A stretch of 64,000 bases of DNA. It comes from Cellulomonas aerilata. GTDB taxonomy: Bacteria > Actinomycetota > Actinomycetes > Actinomycetales > Cellulomonadaceae. Positions 18,119-27,147 of the stretch are shown piece after piece (the stretch's first letter is position 1; every line of letters begins with the position of its first letter). The position numbers and the translations under genes are program-made. Below the pieces are notes generated by a model. The model was not told the DNA's origin. It made no database searches and saw only the letters and a list, made by a program, of their open reading frames with translations. The DNA lies in assembly GCF_007991755.1 (NCBI RefSeq), contig NZ_BJYY01000012.1, forward strand, positions 62,001 through 126,000. Reading direction: 5' to 3'.

Positions 18119-19822
18119 GACGGCGTCCACCCGCCAGCCCGCCGCCGTCCACACCAGGCTCAGCACGACCGTGCGCGCGGGCTGCGCCGGGACGTCCACG
18201 GCGCCGTCGGGCGTCACCCGCCGGTGCGCCGACAGCCCGGAGGTCACCGCGACGTCCGCCCACTGCGGTCGTGCCCCGCCCGCCGGGTTGGGCCGGACCG
18301 CATCGACCCGAGCGGACACGTCGGTCGCCGTGAGTTCTTCGAGGCGGACGCCGGACGCCGCCAGGTCCGCCAGGAGCGCCCGGTCCGCCGCAGCGGCGCT
18401 GCTGCCCGCCACGACGACCGTGCTCAGGGCCGCCGGGTCGCCGGCGACCAGCACCTCGAGCCGCCGCCGGGTCAGGTCGACCGCGGCCCGGGCCGGGTCG
18501 GGACGGGCGGCCGCCCGGACCGCGGGTCCGGCCGGGGCGACGCCCGCCGGCGTGGCGGCGACGACGCCCGCGGGCGTGGTGGCCGCGACGCCCGCCGGCG
18601 TGGCAGCGGCGATGCCCCGGGACCACGGCTCCGGCACGGTCGGCGCACCGGCGACCACGGCGGCGGCGACCAGGCCCACCGCCCCGAGCGCCCGACGGGA
18701 GGCGGACCGGCGGGCTCCGCCGGACCGGTGGCGACGGTCCGCCCGCCGGGGACGGTCCGCGCGGTGCCGGGAGCGGCGGTCGACCGACACCGTGCCGCCC
18801 TCGCCCGCCAGCTGCGCCAGGGCGGTGCGCGCCAGGACCCCGGCGTCGGGCAGGGCGATCGGCGTGGGGACGGCCCGCGCGAAGCACCCGGCCGCCAGCT
18901 CCCCGGCGGTGGGTCGCAGCACCGGGTCGTCCGCTCGGGCAGCGGCGAGCTCCTGCCCGAGCGGGCCGTCGACGGCTGCCGGGTCGAGCGCCGTGAGGGC
19001 CACGGTCGCCAGGGCGTACACGTCCGCGGGCGCGCCCGCCGGGACGTGGACCCCGGTGCGGCCTCCCGCGGCGGCGGACGACCCCGGACCGCCCACCACG
19101 GGCGGCCGCGACGGCCGACGACCCGCGACGACCTCCGGTGCCACGAAGCCGGGGGTGCCGCGCACCCGCCCGGCCGCCCCGGGCCCGCCTGCCGCCCCGG
19201 CCCGCCCCGCTGCCCCATCCCACCCAGCCGCGCCGGGCCGCCCGGCCGGCGCCCGGTCGTCGAGGGCACCCAGGACGTCGATGAGCACCGGATGACCGTC
19301 CGGCCGGACCACGACGTTGCCCGGTGAGACGTCGCCGTGCACCAGACCGGCGGCGTGCAGCGTGTCGAGGGCGCCCGCGAGCGGCACGGTCAGGGACACC
19401 ACCTCCCCGGGCGCCAGGGCGGCGCGGGCGGCGAGCAGCGCGGCCAGGGTGGTGCCGGGGACCTCCTCCACCAGCACGGCCAGCGTCCGGGCGTCCGGAC
19501 CGGCGGCGCCCACCGGCAGGACGTCGGCCACGCGGGCCAGGTGCGGGTGGTCGAGCCGGCCCAGCGCCTCCAGGCGATGCAGGACGGGCTCGCCCGCCGC
19601 ACCACCCGGGACCGCGAGCGCGTGCACGACGAACCGCTCACCCGCGCCACCGTCGGCCCCGAGGGCGACCGCCGTCCACACCGGTCCGCCGGAGCCCAAC
19701 CCCGCCGGGCCGCGCACCCCGAGCCCGGCGGCGCGCAGGGCCGCCGCGAGGTCGGGCGGCACGGCGACGGTCTCCACCTCGGCATCCAACCGCCGTCGGC
19801 CGGCTGCGGACGGGTCGTCCAC
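18107..19822 (-). CDS. Ser/Thr protein kinase-like membrane protein, probably catalytically atypical
   Basis: The 571-residue protein has a kinase-like domain (about 35-290), then a hydrophobic helix near 383-398, an 8-residue repeat (about 403-430) and an extracellular C-terminal domain. Conserved kinase features are GLGSGG (41-46), the catalytic loop HGDVSPGN (162-169, Asp164 and Asn169), the metal aspartate Asp182 in LIDVLG, and GTPGFVAPEV (223-232). The N-lobe strand that should carry the ATP lysine reads RFVVHALAV with no lysine, and the HRD arginine is glycine. It may be a pseudokinase or use another lysine. No substrate genes are adjacent. It ends in a 7-bp tandem repeat. Confidence 0.75.
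   Translation of the reverse strand: MDDPSAAGRRRLDAEVETVAVPPDLAAALRAAGLGVRGPAGLGSGGPVWTAVALGADGGAGERFVVHALAVPGGAAGEPVLHRLEALGRLDHPHLARVADVLPVGAAGPDARTLAVLVEEVPGTTLAALLAARAALAPGEVVSLTVPLAGALDTLHAAGLVHGDVSPGNVVVRPDGHPVLIDVLGALDDRAPAGRPGAAGWDGAAGRAGAAGGPGAAGRVRGTPGFVAPEVVAGRRPSRPPVVGGPGSSAAAGGRTGVHVPAGAPADVYALATVALTALDPAAVDGPLGQELAAARADDPVLRPTAGELAAGCFARAVPTPIALPDAGVLARTALAQLAGEGGTVSVDRRSRHRADRPRRADRRHRSGGARRSASRRALGAVGLVAAAVVAGAPTVPEPWSRGIAAATPAGVAATTPAGVVAATPAGVAPAGPAVRAAARPDPARAAVDLTRRRLEVLVAGDPAALSTVVVAGSSAAAADRALLADLAASGVRLEELTATDVSARVDAVRPNPAGGARPQWADVAVTSGLSAHRRVTPDGAVDVPAQPARTVVLSLVWTAAGWRVDAVRDP
18534..18613 (-). repeat. 24-bp repeat encoding an 8-residue unit in the kinase-like protein
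   Basis: About three copies of a 24-bp unit start at 18540, 18564 and 18588. They encode AATPAGVA-type octapeptides just after the predicted membrane helix. Differences between copies are mostly synonymous or conservative. Confidence 0.85.
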
Positions 19823-19879
19823 AGGGTGCGGCCGCGCCGCCGAAGTCGACCGGCCGGGCCGGCGAGGGTCGGCAGCCGG

Positions 19880-20911
19880 TCAGCCGAGCTCGACGACCCG
19901 TCCCTCCCGCGCGCTCACCGCCGCCGCGTCGAGGACCTGCGCCGTGGCCACGGCGTCCCACGGGTTCACCGGGGCCGGTCCACCGTCCCGGACCCACGCG
20001 CCGACCGCCCGGTAGAAGTCCGCGTGCCCGCCGGGGGCGCGGGGCACCGGGACGGGGTCCGCCCCGTGCACGAGCCACCCGCCGTGCCCGACCGGACCGT
20101 CCGGGTCGGCGACGTCCAGGACCGCGAACGGCGTGGGCTCGCCCTCGAAGCTCGTCACGAGGAACGCGCCGGCGGACCCGAGCACCCGCGTGCGCGGACC
20201 CGGCGCGCCGACGAGGCCCCCGGCGGCGAGGTGGCTGACCACGCCGCCGGTGTGACGCAGCGCGAGGAAGACGTCGTCGGGCGCCGCCGTCGTCAGCGCC
20301 CGCACCTCCGCGTACACCGACGTCACCGCACCGAAGAGCTGGACGGCCGAGTCGACCAGGTGCGGCCCGAGGTCGAGCAGCAGGCCGCCCGCGACCGGGT
20401 CGTTCTCCTTCCACCGGTCCTTGGGCACCGGTCGCCAGCGCTCCCAGCGCCGCTCGAACCGGTGCACGCTCCCGAGCGAGCCGGCGTCCAGCACCGCCCG
20501 CAGGGTCAGCTGCTCCTCGTCCCACCGCCGGTTCTGGAAGACGGTCAGCGCGGTGCCCGACGCCTCGGCGCGCTGGACCAGCCCTCGCGCGTCGGCGGCG
20601 GAGGTGGCGAGCGGCTTGTCCACGACCACCGGGAGCCCGGCGTCGAGGGCCGCGCGCGTGTGCTCGACGTGCAGGCCGGTGGGGCTGGCGACGACCACCA
20701 CGTCGAGGTCCTCCCGGACGGCGAGCAGCGCGTCGACGTCCTGGGCGACCCGGACGCCGGCCCAGTCGTCGCGCGCGGCGGACGCACGGTCCGGGCTGCG
20801 GGTGACGACGGCGGTGACGACGTGGCCCGCCTCCCGCACGAGCCGGGCGTGGATGCCGCGCCCCGCGTCGCCGTACCCGACGATCCCGACCCGCACCGCA
20901 GTGTCCGCCAT
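19880..20911 (-). CDS. Gfo/Idh/MocA family oxidoreductase
   Basis: The 343-residue protein has an N-terminal Rossmann domain with GIVGYGDAGRG (about 9-19) and the family signature with the catalytic lysine in VVVDKPLATS (about 97), followed by the C-terminal alpha/beta domain including LLDLGPHLVDSAVQLFG, where the histidine and aspartate of the active site lie. Members oxidise or epimerise sugars or inositols with NAD(P); the substrate here is unknown. The ATG at 20911 is 7 nt after TAGGGT, which lies inside the last codons of the upstream MMPL gene, so it can be transcribed independently of it. Confidence 0.9.
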   Translation of the reverse strand: MADTAVRVGIVGYGDAGRGIHARLVREAGHVVTAVVTRSPDRASAARDDWAGVRVAQDVDALLAVREDLDVVVVASPTGLHVEHTRAALDAGLPVVVDKPLATSAADARGLVQRAEASGTALTVFQNRRWDEEQLTLRAVLDAGSLGSVHRFERRWERWRPVPKDRWKENDPVAGGLLLDLGPHLVDSAVQLFGAVTSVYAEVRALTTAAPDDVFLALRHTGGVVSHLAAGGLVGAPGPRTRVLGSAGAFLVTSFEGEPTPFAVLDVADPDGPVGHGGWLVHGADPVPVPRAPGGHADFYRAVGAWVRDGGPAPVNPWDAVATAQVLDAAAVSAREGRVVELG

Positions 20912-20916
20912 GGACG

Positions 20917-23298
20917 TCACCCTAGGCGCGCGGCCGCACCCGCCTCCGTCGCCTCCCGGGCGCCGCCCCGGTGGTGGCCCACCCCCGCGGGGTCCCAGCG
21001 GCTGGGCCACCACACCCGGCGGCCGACGTCGTGCACCAGGGCCGGCACGAGGAGGCTGCGGACCACGAGCGTGTCCACCAGCACGCCGAACGCGACGATG
21101 AACGCGAGCTGGGCCAGGAACAGCAGCGGGATCACCGCGAGCGCGGCGAAGGTCGCGGCCAGCACGACGCCGGCCGACGTGATCACCCCGCCGGTGGCCG
21201 CCAGACCACGGAGCACCCCGGGCCGGGTCCCCCACACCCCCGCCTCCTCCCGGACGCGGGTCATGAGGAAGATGGAGTAGTCGACCCCCAGGGCGACGAG
21301 GAAGACGAACCCGTACAGCGGGACGGTCGGGTCGGCCCCGGGGAACCCCAGGACGTGCTCGAACACCAGGGCCGAGACGCCGAGCGCCGCCGCGAACGAC
21401 AGCACGTTGGCGGCCATGAGCAGCACCGCGGCGAGGACCGAGCGCAGCAGCAGCATGAGGATCACGAAGATCACCAGCAGCACCACCGGCACGATGACCC
21501 GCAGGTCCCGCGCTCCGGCCAGCTGCGTGTCGAGGGTCTCGGCCGCCGCGCCGCCCACCAGGGCGTCCGGCGACACCGCGTGGACCGCGTCCCGGAGCGC
21601 CGCGACGGTGTCCACGGCAGCTGCGGTGTCCGCCGCGTCCTGCGTCACCACCTCCACGCGCACCGTGCCGTCGACGACGACCGGCGGCCCGTCGGCGGCT
21701 CCCCCGGGCGGCCCACCCGGCGTCGCCCCGCCGGGTGCGGGACCACCCGGGGCTGCATCCGTCGTCCCCCCCGGCGCCCCACCTGCGGACGTGCCGGTGA
21801 ACGGGGCCGCGGACGCGACGCCGTCGACCGCGGCCGCCGCGTCGACGACCGCGGCGACGTCCGGCTCCGGGACGATGACGACGGCGGGCTGCACCGCGCC
21901 CGCCGGGAAGTGCTCGGCGAGCACGTCCAGGCCCGCGACGGCGTCGACGTCGGTGAGGAAGACGTCGGCCTCGTCCGTCCCGCCGGCCTCGAAGGTCGGC
22001 AGGAACGCGGCCCCGACGGCGAGCACCGCGGCGGTCGTGACCCAGACGGCGCGGGGCCGCCGCCCGATCGCCCGCGCGAGCCGGCCCCACGAGCCGCGCA
22101 GGACGACGTCGGTGGGGACGGCCGTGGCGTCGACGGGGTCGTCGCCCGCACCGGACGGCGCGTAGCGGGGGCGGTTGGGCCAGAACAGCCCCCGGGAGCG
22201 CTGCCCGGCGACGAGCAGCAGCGCGGGCAGGAAGGTCAGCGACGCGAGGAACGCCGACGCGATCCCGATCGCGGCGACCGGACCCAGGCTCTTGTTTGAC
22301 CCCAGGTCCGACAGGGTCAGGCACAGCAGCCCGGCGACGACGGTGCCCGCGCTGGCCGCGATCGGTGCGACGGTGGCCCGCACGGCCCGGCCCATCGCGG
22401 TCCACGTGCTGCGCACGTGCCGCAGCTCCTCGCGGTAGCGGGCGACCAGCAGGAGCGCGTAGTCGACCGCCGCACCCACGACGAGGATCGACAGGATGCC
22501 CTGCGTCTGCCCGTTGAGGGTCAGCGCGCCGGCCGCCGCCAGCCGGTACACGACCAGGGCGGCGGCGGTGAGCGCGAACAGCGGGGTGAGGATGACGACC
22601 AGTGGCAGGAACGGGGACCGGTAGACGACCACGAGGATGAGCAGGACGGCGCCCAGCGCGACCAGCAGCAGGACGACGTCGATCCCGCCGAAGGCCGAGA
22701 CGAGGTCCGCGACGAACCCGGCCGGCCCGGTGACCCAGGCCTGCAGACCCGCGTCGCCGGCCGAGGTCGCCGTCGCCCCGAGCGCGTCGTCCAGCCCGGC
22801 GCGCACCGCGGTGACCACGGCCGCGACCACCCCCGAGTCGTCGGCGAGCACCTCCTCGGCCGCGACGCCGTCGAGGGACAGCGGGACCAGCAGCGCCCTG
22901 CCGTCCTGCGACGGCACGACGACGGGGTCGGCCAGCAGGACGTCGCCCACCGTCGCCGGGTCACCCTCGGCCGGGTCGGAGCCCGGCAGCCGCAGGGCGG
23001 CCAGGCCCGCGACCACGTCCCGGGTCGCGCTCAGCTGCGCCGGGGTGACGGCTCCCTCCCCCGCGGGACGCAGGACGACGAGCGCCGGCAGCGACTCCTC
23101 GGTGACGAACCGGCGGTCGGCCCGGGCCGCCCGGGTGGACTCCGCGGACGCCGGCAGGAAGGCGGCGGCGTCGTTGGTCTGGACCTGGGAGAGGCGTCCC
23201 TGCGCCGGACCTCCCACCGCCGCTACGCTCAGCCACGCTCCGAGCGCGACCACCACCGCGAGCGTGCGGAGCCAGGTGGACCGCGAAATACTCAGCAT
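20917..23298 (-). CDS. MMPL/RND family exporter
   Basis: The 793-residue protein has the MMPL layout: an N-terminal helix, a periplasmic loop (about 30-165), a block of six helices, a second periplasmic loop (about 395-575, including a Pro/Gly-rich stretch near 500-525), and a final block of helices with LGVDYSIFLMTRVREE, the RND proton-relay region. A matching GAAVDYALLLVARYREE occurs in the first half. Such proteins export lipids, drugs or siderophores. The ATG at 23298 is preferred because the upstream in-frame codons include a rare ATA within the operator palindrome. It is divergent from marR, so the export function is probably induced by a ligand of MarR. Confidence 0.9.
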   Translation of the reverse strand: MLSISRSTWLRTLAVVVALGAWLSVAAVGGPAQGRLSQVQTNDAAAFLPASAESTRAARADRRFVTEESLPALVVLRPAGEGAVTPAQLSATRDVVAGLAALRLPGSDPAEGDPATVGDVLLADPVVVPSQDGRALLVPLSLDGVAAEEVLADDSGVVAAVVTAVRAGLDDALGATATSAGDAGLQAWVTGPAGFVADLVSAFGGIDVVLLLVALGAVLLILVVVYRSPFLPLVVILTPLFALTAAALVVYRLAAAGALTLNGQTQGILSILVVGAAVDYALLLVARYREELRHVRSTWTAMGRAVRATVAPIAASAGTVVAGLLCLTLSDLGSNKSLGPVAAIGIASAFLASLTFLPALLLVAGQRSRGLFWPNRPRYAPSGAGDDPVDATAVPTDVVLRGSWGRLARAIGRRPRAVWVTTAAVLAVGAAFLPTFEAGGTDEADVFLTDVDAVAGLDVLAEHFPAGAVQPAVVIVPEPDVAAVVDAAAAVDGVASAAPFTGTSAGGAPGGTTDAAPGGPAPGGATPGGPPGGAADGPPVVVDGTVRVEVVTQDAADTAAAVDTVAALRDAVHAVSPDALVGGAAAETLDTQLAGARDLRVIVPVVLLVIFVILMLLLRSVLAAVLLMAANVLSFAAALGVSALVFEHVLGFPGADPTVPLYGFVFLVALGVDYSIFLMTRVREEAGVWGTRPGVLRGLAATGGVITSAGVVLAATFAALAVIPLLFLAQLAFIVAFGVLVDTLVVRSLLVPALVHDVGRRVWWPSRWDPAGVGHHRGGAREATEAGAAARLG
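20919..20924 (-). promoter_or_regulatory. -10 element of the Gfo/Idh/MocA gene (leaderless)
   Basis: TAGGGT lies 7 nt before the ATG at 20911 and overlaps the last codons of the MMPL gene. Confidence 0.55.
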
Positions 23299-23307
23299 GC
23301 TGAGTAT
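23288..23307. promoter_or_regulatory. 20-bp perfect palindrome, probable MarR operator
   Basis: ATACTCAGCA followed by its exact inverse covers the ATG of the MMPL gene (23298) and overlaps TATCGT (23304-23309), a candidate -10 for the divergent marR. Its length and symmetry suit a winged-helix MarR dimer. Binding here would block both genes, so autoregulation is likely. It is an A/T-rich island in G+C-rich surroundings. Confidence 0.8.
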
Positions 23308-23363
23308 CGTCCGCCGCACATCGCCGTCGGGCAACCAGGCAGCACCACCGAAGGGATCCCCGC

Positions 23364-23828
23364 GTGCCGCTGGACCCCTCGACGTGGCCGACAGGACGGC
23401 TCCTGTCGAGCGCCGCGCGCCGCATCGAGCGCGAGTTCAACGCCCACCTGGACGCGTGGGACCTCAACCACGCGAGCCTGCCGGTGCTGGTCCACCTGGC
23501 GGTCCAGGACCACTCCCAGCGCGAGCTGGCCGCCGCGACCGGGGTCACCGAGCAGACCATGAGCCGGCTCCTGGCGCGCATCGAGCGGCTGGGGTACGTC
23601 ACCCGCAAGCCGCACGCGGAGGACCGCCGCCGGCACGTCATCGCCCTCACCGAGCAGGGCGCCCGGGTGCTGCGCGAGGCGGCGGACCGTGAGCGCAGCG
23701 AGGCCATGGTGGCACGGGGGCTGACCGCCGAGGAGATGCGCGAGCTGCGCCGGCTGCTGACCGCGCTCGTCGCCGCGCACCCCGACCCGTCCGACGACGA
23801 CCCGGCGCACCCCCCGCGGCACCGCTGA
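23364..23828 (+). CDS. MarR family transcriptional regulator
   Basis: The 154-residue protein has the MarR winged helix: the helix-turn-helix [26 protein letters not shown] (from about residue 53) and the wing [19 protein letters not shown] (from about residue 79). The DxRRxxxxLT pattern of the wing is intact. GAAGG precedes the GTG start. It faces the MMPL exporter gene across a 20-bp palindrome, so it is probably the local repressor of that exporter and of itself. The inducing ligand is unknown. Confidence 0.92.
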   Translation: MPLDPSTWPTGRLLSSAARRIEREFNAHLDAWDLNHASLPVLVHLAVQDHSQRELAAATGVTEQTMSRLLARIERLGYVTRKPHAEDRRRHVIALTEQGARVLREAADRERSEAMVARGLTAEEMRELRRLLTALVAAHPDPSDDDPAHPPRHR

Positions 23829-23872
23829 CCCGCAGGGCCGCCGGCCGGCCCGGGGCGCCGTGCACGCGGGGC

Positions 23873-23878
23873 TATCGT
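23873..23878 (+). promoter_or_regulatory. -10 element of lipB (leaderless)
   Basis: TATCGT lies 6 nt before the GTG at 23885. Confidence 0.6.
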
Positions 23879-23884
23879 GGCGAG

Positions 23885-24544
23885 GTGCGCTTCGTCGAGC
23901 TGGACCTCGGTACCCGCCACGTCGGATACGTGCCGACCTGGGAGCAGCAGCGCGCGGTGCACGCCGAGGTCGTGGACGGCACCCGCGAGGACACCGTCCT
24001 GCTGTGCGAGCACGAGAGCGTGTACACCGCGGGGCGCCGGACGGCGTCGTGGGACCGCCCCGTCGACGGGACCCCGGTGGTGGACGTCGACCGCGGCGGC
24101 AAGATCACCTGGCACGGTCCCGGTCAGCTCGTCGGCTACCCCATCGTCCGGCTGCGCGAGCCGGTCGACGTCGTCGCGTACGTCCGGGCGCTCGAGCAGG
24201 CGCTCATCGACGTGTGCGCCGACCTGGGCCTGACGGCGGACCGCGTCGAGGGACGCAGCGGCGTCTGGTTCCCCGGCGACGGCGTCCGGCGCGACCGCAA
24301 GGTCGCCGCGATCGGGGTCCGAGTGGCCAAGGGCGTCACGATGCACGGCTTCGCCCTCAACTGCGACCCCGACCTGGCCGAGTTCTCCCGCATCGTGCCG
24401 TGCGGGCTGCCCGACGCCGACGTCACCTCGCTGTCGGTCGAGACCGGCCGGCACGTGCGGATCGGCGACGTCCTTCCGTCGGTCCGCCGGCACCTGGTGG
24501 ACGCGCTCACCCCGCGCCTGGCCGCCGAGCCCGCCGCAGCCTGA
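23885..24544 (+). CDS. lipB: Octanoyl-[acyl-carrier protein]:protein octanoyltransferase
   Basis: LipB moves octanoate from ACP to the lysine of lipoyl domains, the first step of lipoate assembly. The 219-residue protein has the [16 protein letters not shown] motif, the catalytic lysine region [18 protein letters not shown] (Lys in VAAIG context, about 140), and the nucleophilic cysteine in [11 protein letters not shown] (about 178). The GTG start is 6 nt after TATCGT. lipA follows about 130 bp later with its own leaderless promoter. Targets in this window are the lipoyl domains of SucB. Confidence 0.96.
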   Translation: MRFVELDLGTRHVGYVPTWEQQRAVHAEVVDGTREDTVLLCEHESVYTAGRRTASWDRPVDGTPVVDVDRGGKITWHGPGQLVGYPIVRLREPVDVVAYVRALEQALIDVCADLGLTADRVEGRSGVWFPGDGVRRDRKVAAIGVRVAKGVTMHGFALNCDPDLAEFSRIVPCGLPDADVTSLSVETGRHVRIGDVLPSVRRHLVDALTPRLAAEPAAA

Positions 24545-24663
24545 CCCGGCGAGCACGGCCCGGCACCCGCCCGGCACCTACGCACCCGGCGGTGCCCCAG
24601 GGCTGTGGCGGAGCGCACCCGGCCGGGACCGATCACCCGCCCGGCAGCGTGCGCACCCTGACG

Positions 24664-24669
24664 TAGGGT
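24664..24669 (+). promoter_or_regulatory. -10 element of lipA (leaderless)
   Basis: TAGGGT lies 7 nt before the GTG at 24677. An in-frame GTG at 24668 lies inside the hexamer itself, so it is unlikely to be used. Confidence 0.6.
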
Positions 24670-24676
24670 GGCCGAC

Positions 24677-25678
24677 GTGACGATCGCACCCGAGGGACGA
24701 CGCATGCTCCGGGTCGAGGCCCGCAACGCCGCGACACCGATCGAGAAGAAGCCCGAGTGGATCAAGACCCGGGCGACCATGGGCCCGGAGTACACCGAGC
24801 TCAAGGGCCTGGTGAAGCGCGAGGGCCTGCACACCGTCTGCGAAGAGGCCGGGTGCCCCAACATCTTCGAGTGCTGGGAGGACCGCGAGGCCACCTTCCT
24901 CATCGGCGGTGACCAGTGCACGCGGCGGTGCGACTTCTGCCAGATCGACACCGGAAAGCCCGCCGACTTCGACGCCGACGAGCCCCGCCGTGTCGCGGAG
25001 TCCGTCCAGGCGATGGGTCTGAAGTACGCGACGGTCACCGGCGTCGCCCGCGACGACCTGCCCGACGGCGGCGCGTGGCTGTACGCGGAGACGGTCCGGC
25101 AGATCCACGCGCTGAACCCCGGCACCGGCGTCGAGCTGCTCATCCCGGACTTCAACGCGACGCCGCACCTCATCGCCGAGGTGTTCGACTCGCGCCCCGA
25201 GGTGCTGGCGCACAACCTCGAGACGGTCCCGCGGATCTTCAAGCAGATCCGCCCGGGCTTCCGCTACGACCGGTCCCTGTCCGTGCTGACCGCCGCTCGC
25301 GAGGCGGGGCTGGTGACGAAGTCCAACCTCATCCTGGGCATGGGCGAGACGATCGACGAGGCCAAGGCCGCGCTGGTCGACCTGCACGACGCCGGGTGCG
25401 ACCTCATCACCATCACGCAGTACCTGCGCCCGTCGGTCCGGCACCACCCGGTGGACCGCTGGGTCAAGCCCGAGGAGTTCGTCGAGCTGTCCGACGAGGC
25501 CGAGCGCATCGGCTTCCTCGGCGTCATGTCCGGCCCGCTGGTGCGCTCGTCCTACCGGGCCGGCCGCCTGTGGGGCCAGGCCATGCGCCGTCGCGGCCAG
25601 GAGATCCCGGCGGCCCTGGCGCACCTCGGCGAGGCGCGCACGTCCCGCCAGGAGGCCGCGAGCCTGCTCGCCCGTTGA
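24677..25678 (+). CDS. lipA: Lipoyl synthase, radical SAM
   Basis: LipA inserts two sulfurs into protein-bound octanoate. The 333-residue enzyme has both Fe-S motifs: the auxiliary cluster cysteines in [13 protein letters not shown] (about 53-65) and the radical [11 protein letters not shown] motif (about 81-88). The C-terminal serine ligand lies in VRSSYRAG. The GTG at 24677 places the start codon at the expected transcription start, giving [13 protein letters not shown]. It follows lipB as in most actinobacteria, and SucB is the likely main client. Confidence 0.97.
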   Translation: MTIAPEGRRMLRVEARNAATPIEKKPEWIKTRATMGPEYTELKGLVKREGLHTVCEEAGCPNIFECWEDREATFLIGGDQCTRRCDFCQIDTGKPADFDADEPRRVAESVQAMGLKYATVTGVARDDLPDGGAWLYAETVRQIHALNPGTGVELLIPDFNATPHLIAEVFDSRPEVLAHNLETVPRIFKQIRPGFRYDRSLSVLTAAREAGLVTKSNLILGMGETIDEAKAALVDLHDAGCDLITITQYLRPSVRHHPVDRWVKPEEFVELSDEAERIGFLGVMSGPLVRSSYRAGRLWGQAMRRRGQEIPAALAHLGEARTSRQEAASLLAR

Positions 25679-25770
25679 CACCGTCCCGACGCCGCCCGGT
25701 CCCTCTCCCGAGGCCTGGGCGGCGCGGGACCGGGGCCGACGGCCGGTCCGGGACGGTCCCGCGCCCGCAC

Positions 25771-25776
25771 TAGACT
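25771..25776 (+). promoter_or_regulatory. -10 element of the DUF4191 gene
   Basis: TAGACT lies 8 nt before the ATG at 25785, with no Shine-Dalgarno sequence between them. Confidence 0.55.
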
Positions 25777-25784
25777 CTGGCCCC

Positions 25785-26513
25785 ATGGCCCGCGCGACAA
25801 GCTCCGGGGCGGGTTCGTCCGCCCTCAAGCCCCCGAAGCAGAAGAAGCCCCGCTGGTACAACCAGGTCTGGCAGGCCTACACCATGACGCGCCGGGAGGA
25901 CCCGGCGGTCACCTGGCTCATCCTCGGTGCCTTCGTCGGCGTGCTCCTGCTCTTCGTGCTCATCGGCCTGGTGTGGTTCTCCTGGGTCTACACGCTGCTC
26001 CTGGGCATCCCGTTCGCCCTGCTGGCCGCCATGTTCATCCTGGCCCGGCGCGCGGAGACCGCCGCGTACTCCCAGATCGAGGGTCAGCCCGGTGCGTCCC
26101 GCGCGGCGCTGGGCACGATCCGCCGCGGCTGGAACTTCCCGGACGACCCGGTCGCCGTCGACCCGCGCACCCAGGACCTGGTGTTCCGCGGCGTCGGGCG
26201 CGCCGGCGTCGTCCTGATCGGCGAGGGCCCCGCCCCGCGGATCGGGCGGCTGCTGGAGTCCGAGCGAAGGAAGACCGCCCGCGTGCTGCCCAACGTGCCG
26301 ATCACGCTGCTGCAGGTCGGGCGCGACGAGGGTCAGGTCCCGTTGCGCAAGCTGCCGCGCACGGTGCAGAAGCTCAAGCCGACCCTGACCAAGCAGGAGA
26401 CCGCGGAGATCATCAAGCGGCTCACCGCCCTCGGCGCGGTCCGGCTGCCGGTCCCCAAGGGGATCGACCCGATGCGCGCCCGTCCCGACCGCAAGGGCAT
26501 GCGCGGCCGCTGA
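25785..26513 (+). CDS. DUF4191 membrane protein
   Basis: The 242-residue protein belongs to DUF4191, found almost only in actinobacteria between lipA and glnA (Rv2219 in M. tuberculosis). A short basic N-terminus is followed by KPRWYNQVWQAYTMTRR, two membrane helices at about 46-68 and 70-90, and a cytosolic domain with IRRGWNFPDDPVAVDPRTQD, VVLIGEGPAPRIGRLL and a basic C-terminus. Function is unknown. Its constant place beside lipoate and glutamine genes has no proven meaning. Confidence 0.9.
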   Translation: MARATSSGAGSSALKPPKQKKPRWYNQVWQAYTMTRREDPAVTWLILGAFVGVLLLFVLIGLVWFSWVYTLLLGIPFALLAAMFILARRAETAAYSQIEGQPGASRAALGTIRRGWNFPDDPVAVDPRTQDLVFRGVGRAGVVLIGEGPAPRIGRLLESERRKTARVLPNVPITLLQVGRDEGQVPLRKLPRTVQKLKPTLTKQETAEIIKRLTALGAVRLPVPKGIDPMRARPDRKGMRGR

Positions 26514-26597
26514 GGCGTCCGGCACACGCGCCCCGGCGGCGCGACCGGTCGACGCTGCCCGGAGGGCGGACCAGCGACAGGTCGCGGTCCGGCCGGG

Positions 26598-27083
26598 TCA
26601 GCGGCGGACGAGCACCGTCCCGGCCACGCGGTCGTGCAGCGACCGCCCGTCGGCGTCCCAGACCACCGCGGGCACGACCAGGCAGAGCAGGACGGTGCGC
26701 ACGGCCGCGGCCACCGGTCCCGGCAGACCCGCGCCCCGGACGTCCGCCGGCGTGGGTGCGGGCCGCCCCGGCGCCGCCGCCGGCGGCTCGGGGCGGACCT
26801 GCATGCCGAGCAGGCGGTGACCCACCGTGGCGCCGATCGTCCCCACCAGCAGCACGTTCTCGGCGGCGAAGACCGCCAGCGTGACGAGCGGGTCGCCCGC
26901 GAAGAAGCCGGCGGAGATGGCCAGGCACAGCGCCCAGTCGACGGCGAGGGCGACGGCCCGCCGGCCGAGGGGCGCCAGCGAGCCGGGGCCCTGCGCCGGC
27001 AGCGCCAAGCCGCCGCGCCCGCCCCCCGGGGCGCCGGAGGGACCGCCCTCCAACCATGAGCCCATGTCCTCGCGCGCCGCCAC
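26598..27083 (-). CDS. RDD family membrane protein
   Basis: The 161-residue protein contains an RDD domain: the first helix carries RRAVALAVDWALCLAISAGF, with the arginine and aspartate of the family, followed by GATVGHRLLGMQV and a last helix ending in GRSLHDRVAGTVLVRR. The region between helices 2 and 3 has a Pro/Ala-rich insert. RDD proteins are poorly characterised; some are proposed ion or sodium/proton exchangers. The GTG at 27083 is chosen from TAGGCT 7 nt upstream. It is divergent from glnA, as Rv2219A is adjacent to glnA1. Confidence 0.88.
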   Translation of the reverse strand: MAAREDMGSWLEGGPSGAPGGGRGGLALPAQGPGSLAPLGRRAVALAVDWALCLAISAGFFAGDPLVTLAVFAAENVLLVGTIGATVGHRLLGMQVRPEPPAAAPGRPAPTPADVRGAGLPGPVAAAVRTVLLCLVVPAVVWDADGRSLHDRVAGTVLVRR

Positions 27084-27090
27084 GCTGAGT

Positions 27091-27096
27091 AGCCTA
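27091..27096 (-). promoter_or_regulatory. -10 element of the RDD gene (leaderless)
   Basis: TAGGCT lies 7 nt before the GTG at 27083 on the minus strand. Confidence 0.6.
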
Positions 27097-27147
27097 ACCA
27101 GGGCACGTCAGGCGGATCCGCGCCGATCGCGGTCCGACGCCGCCGAC

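Noticed and set aside
23299-23334. Upstream TTG or GTG start for the MMPL exporter
   Set aside because: The extra codons include a rare ATA formed by the operator palindrome, there is no ribosome site, and the ATG at 23298 gives the expected start of the first helix.
24668-24676. GTG three codons upstream as the lipA start
   Set aside because: That GTG lies inside the TAGGGT -10 hexamer, so it would not be in the message if the promoter is real.
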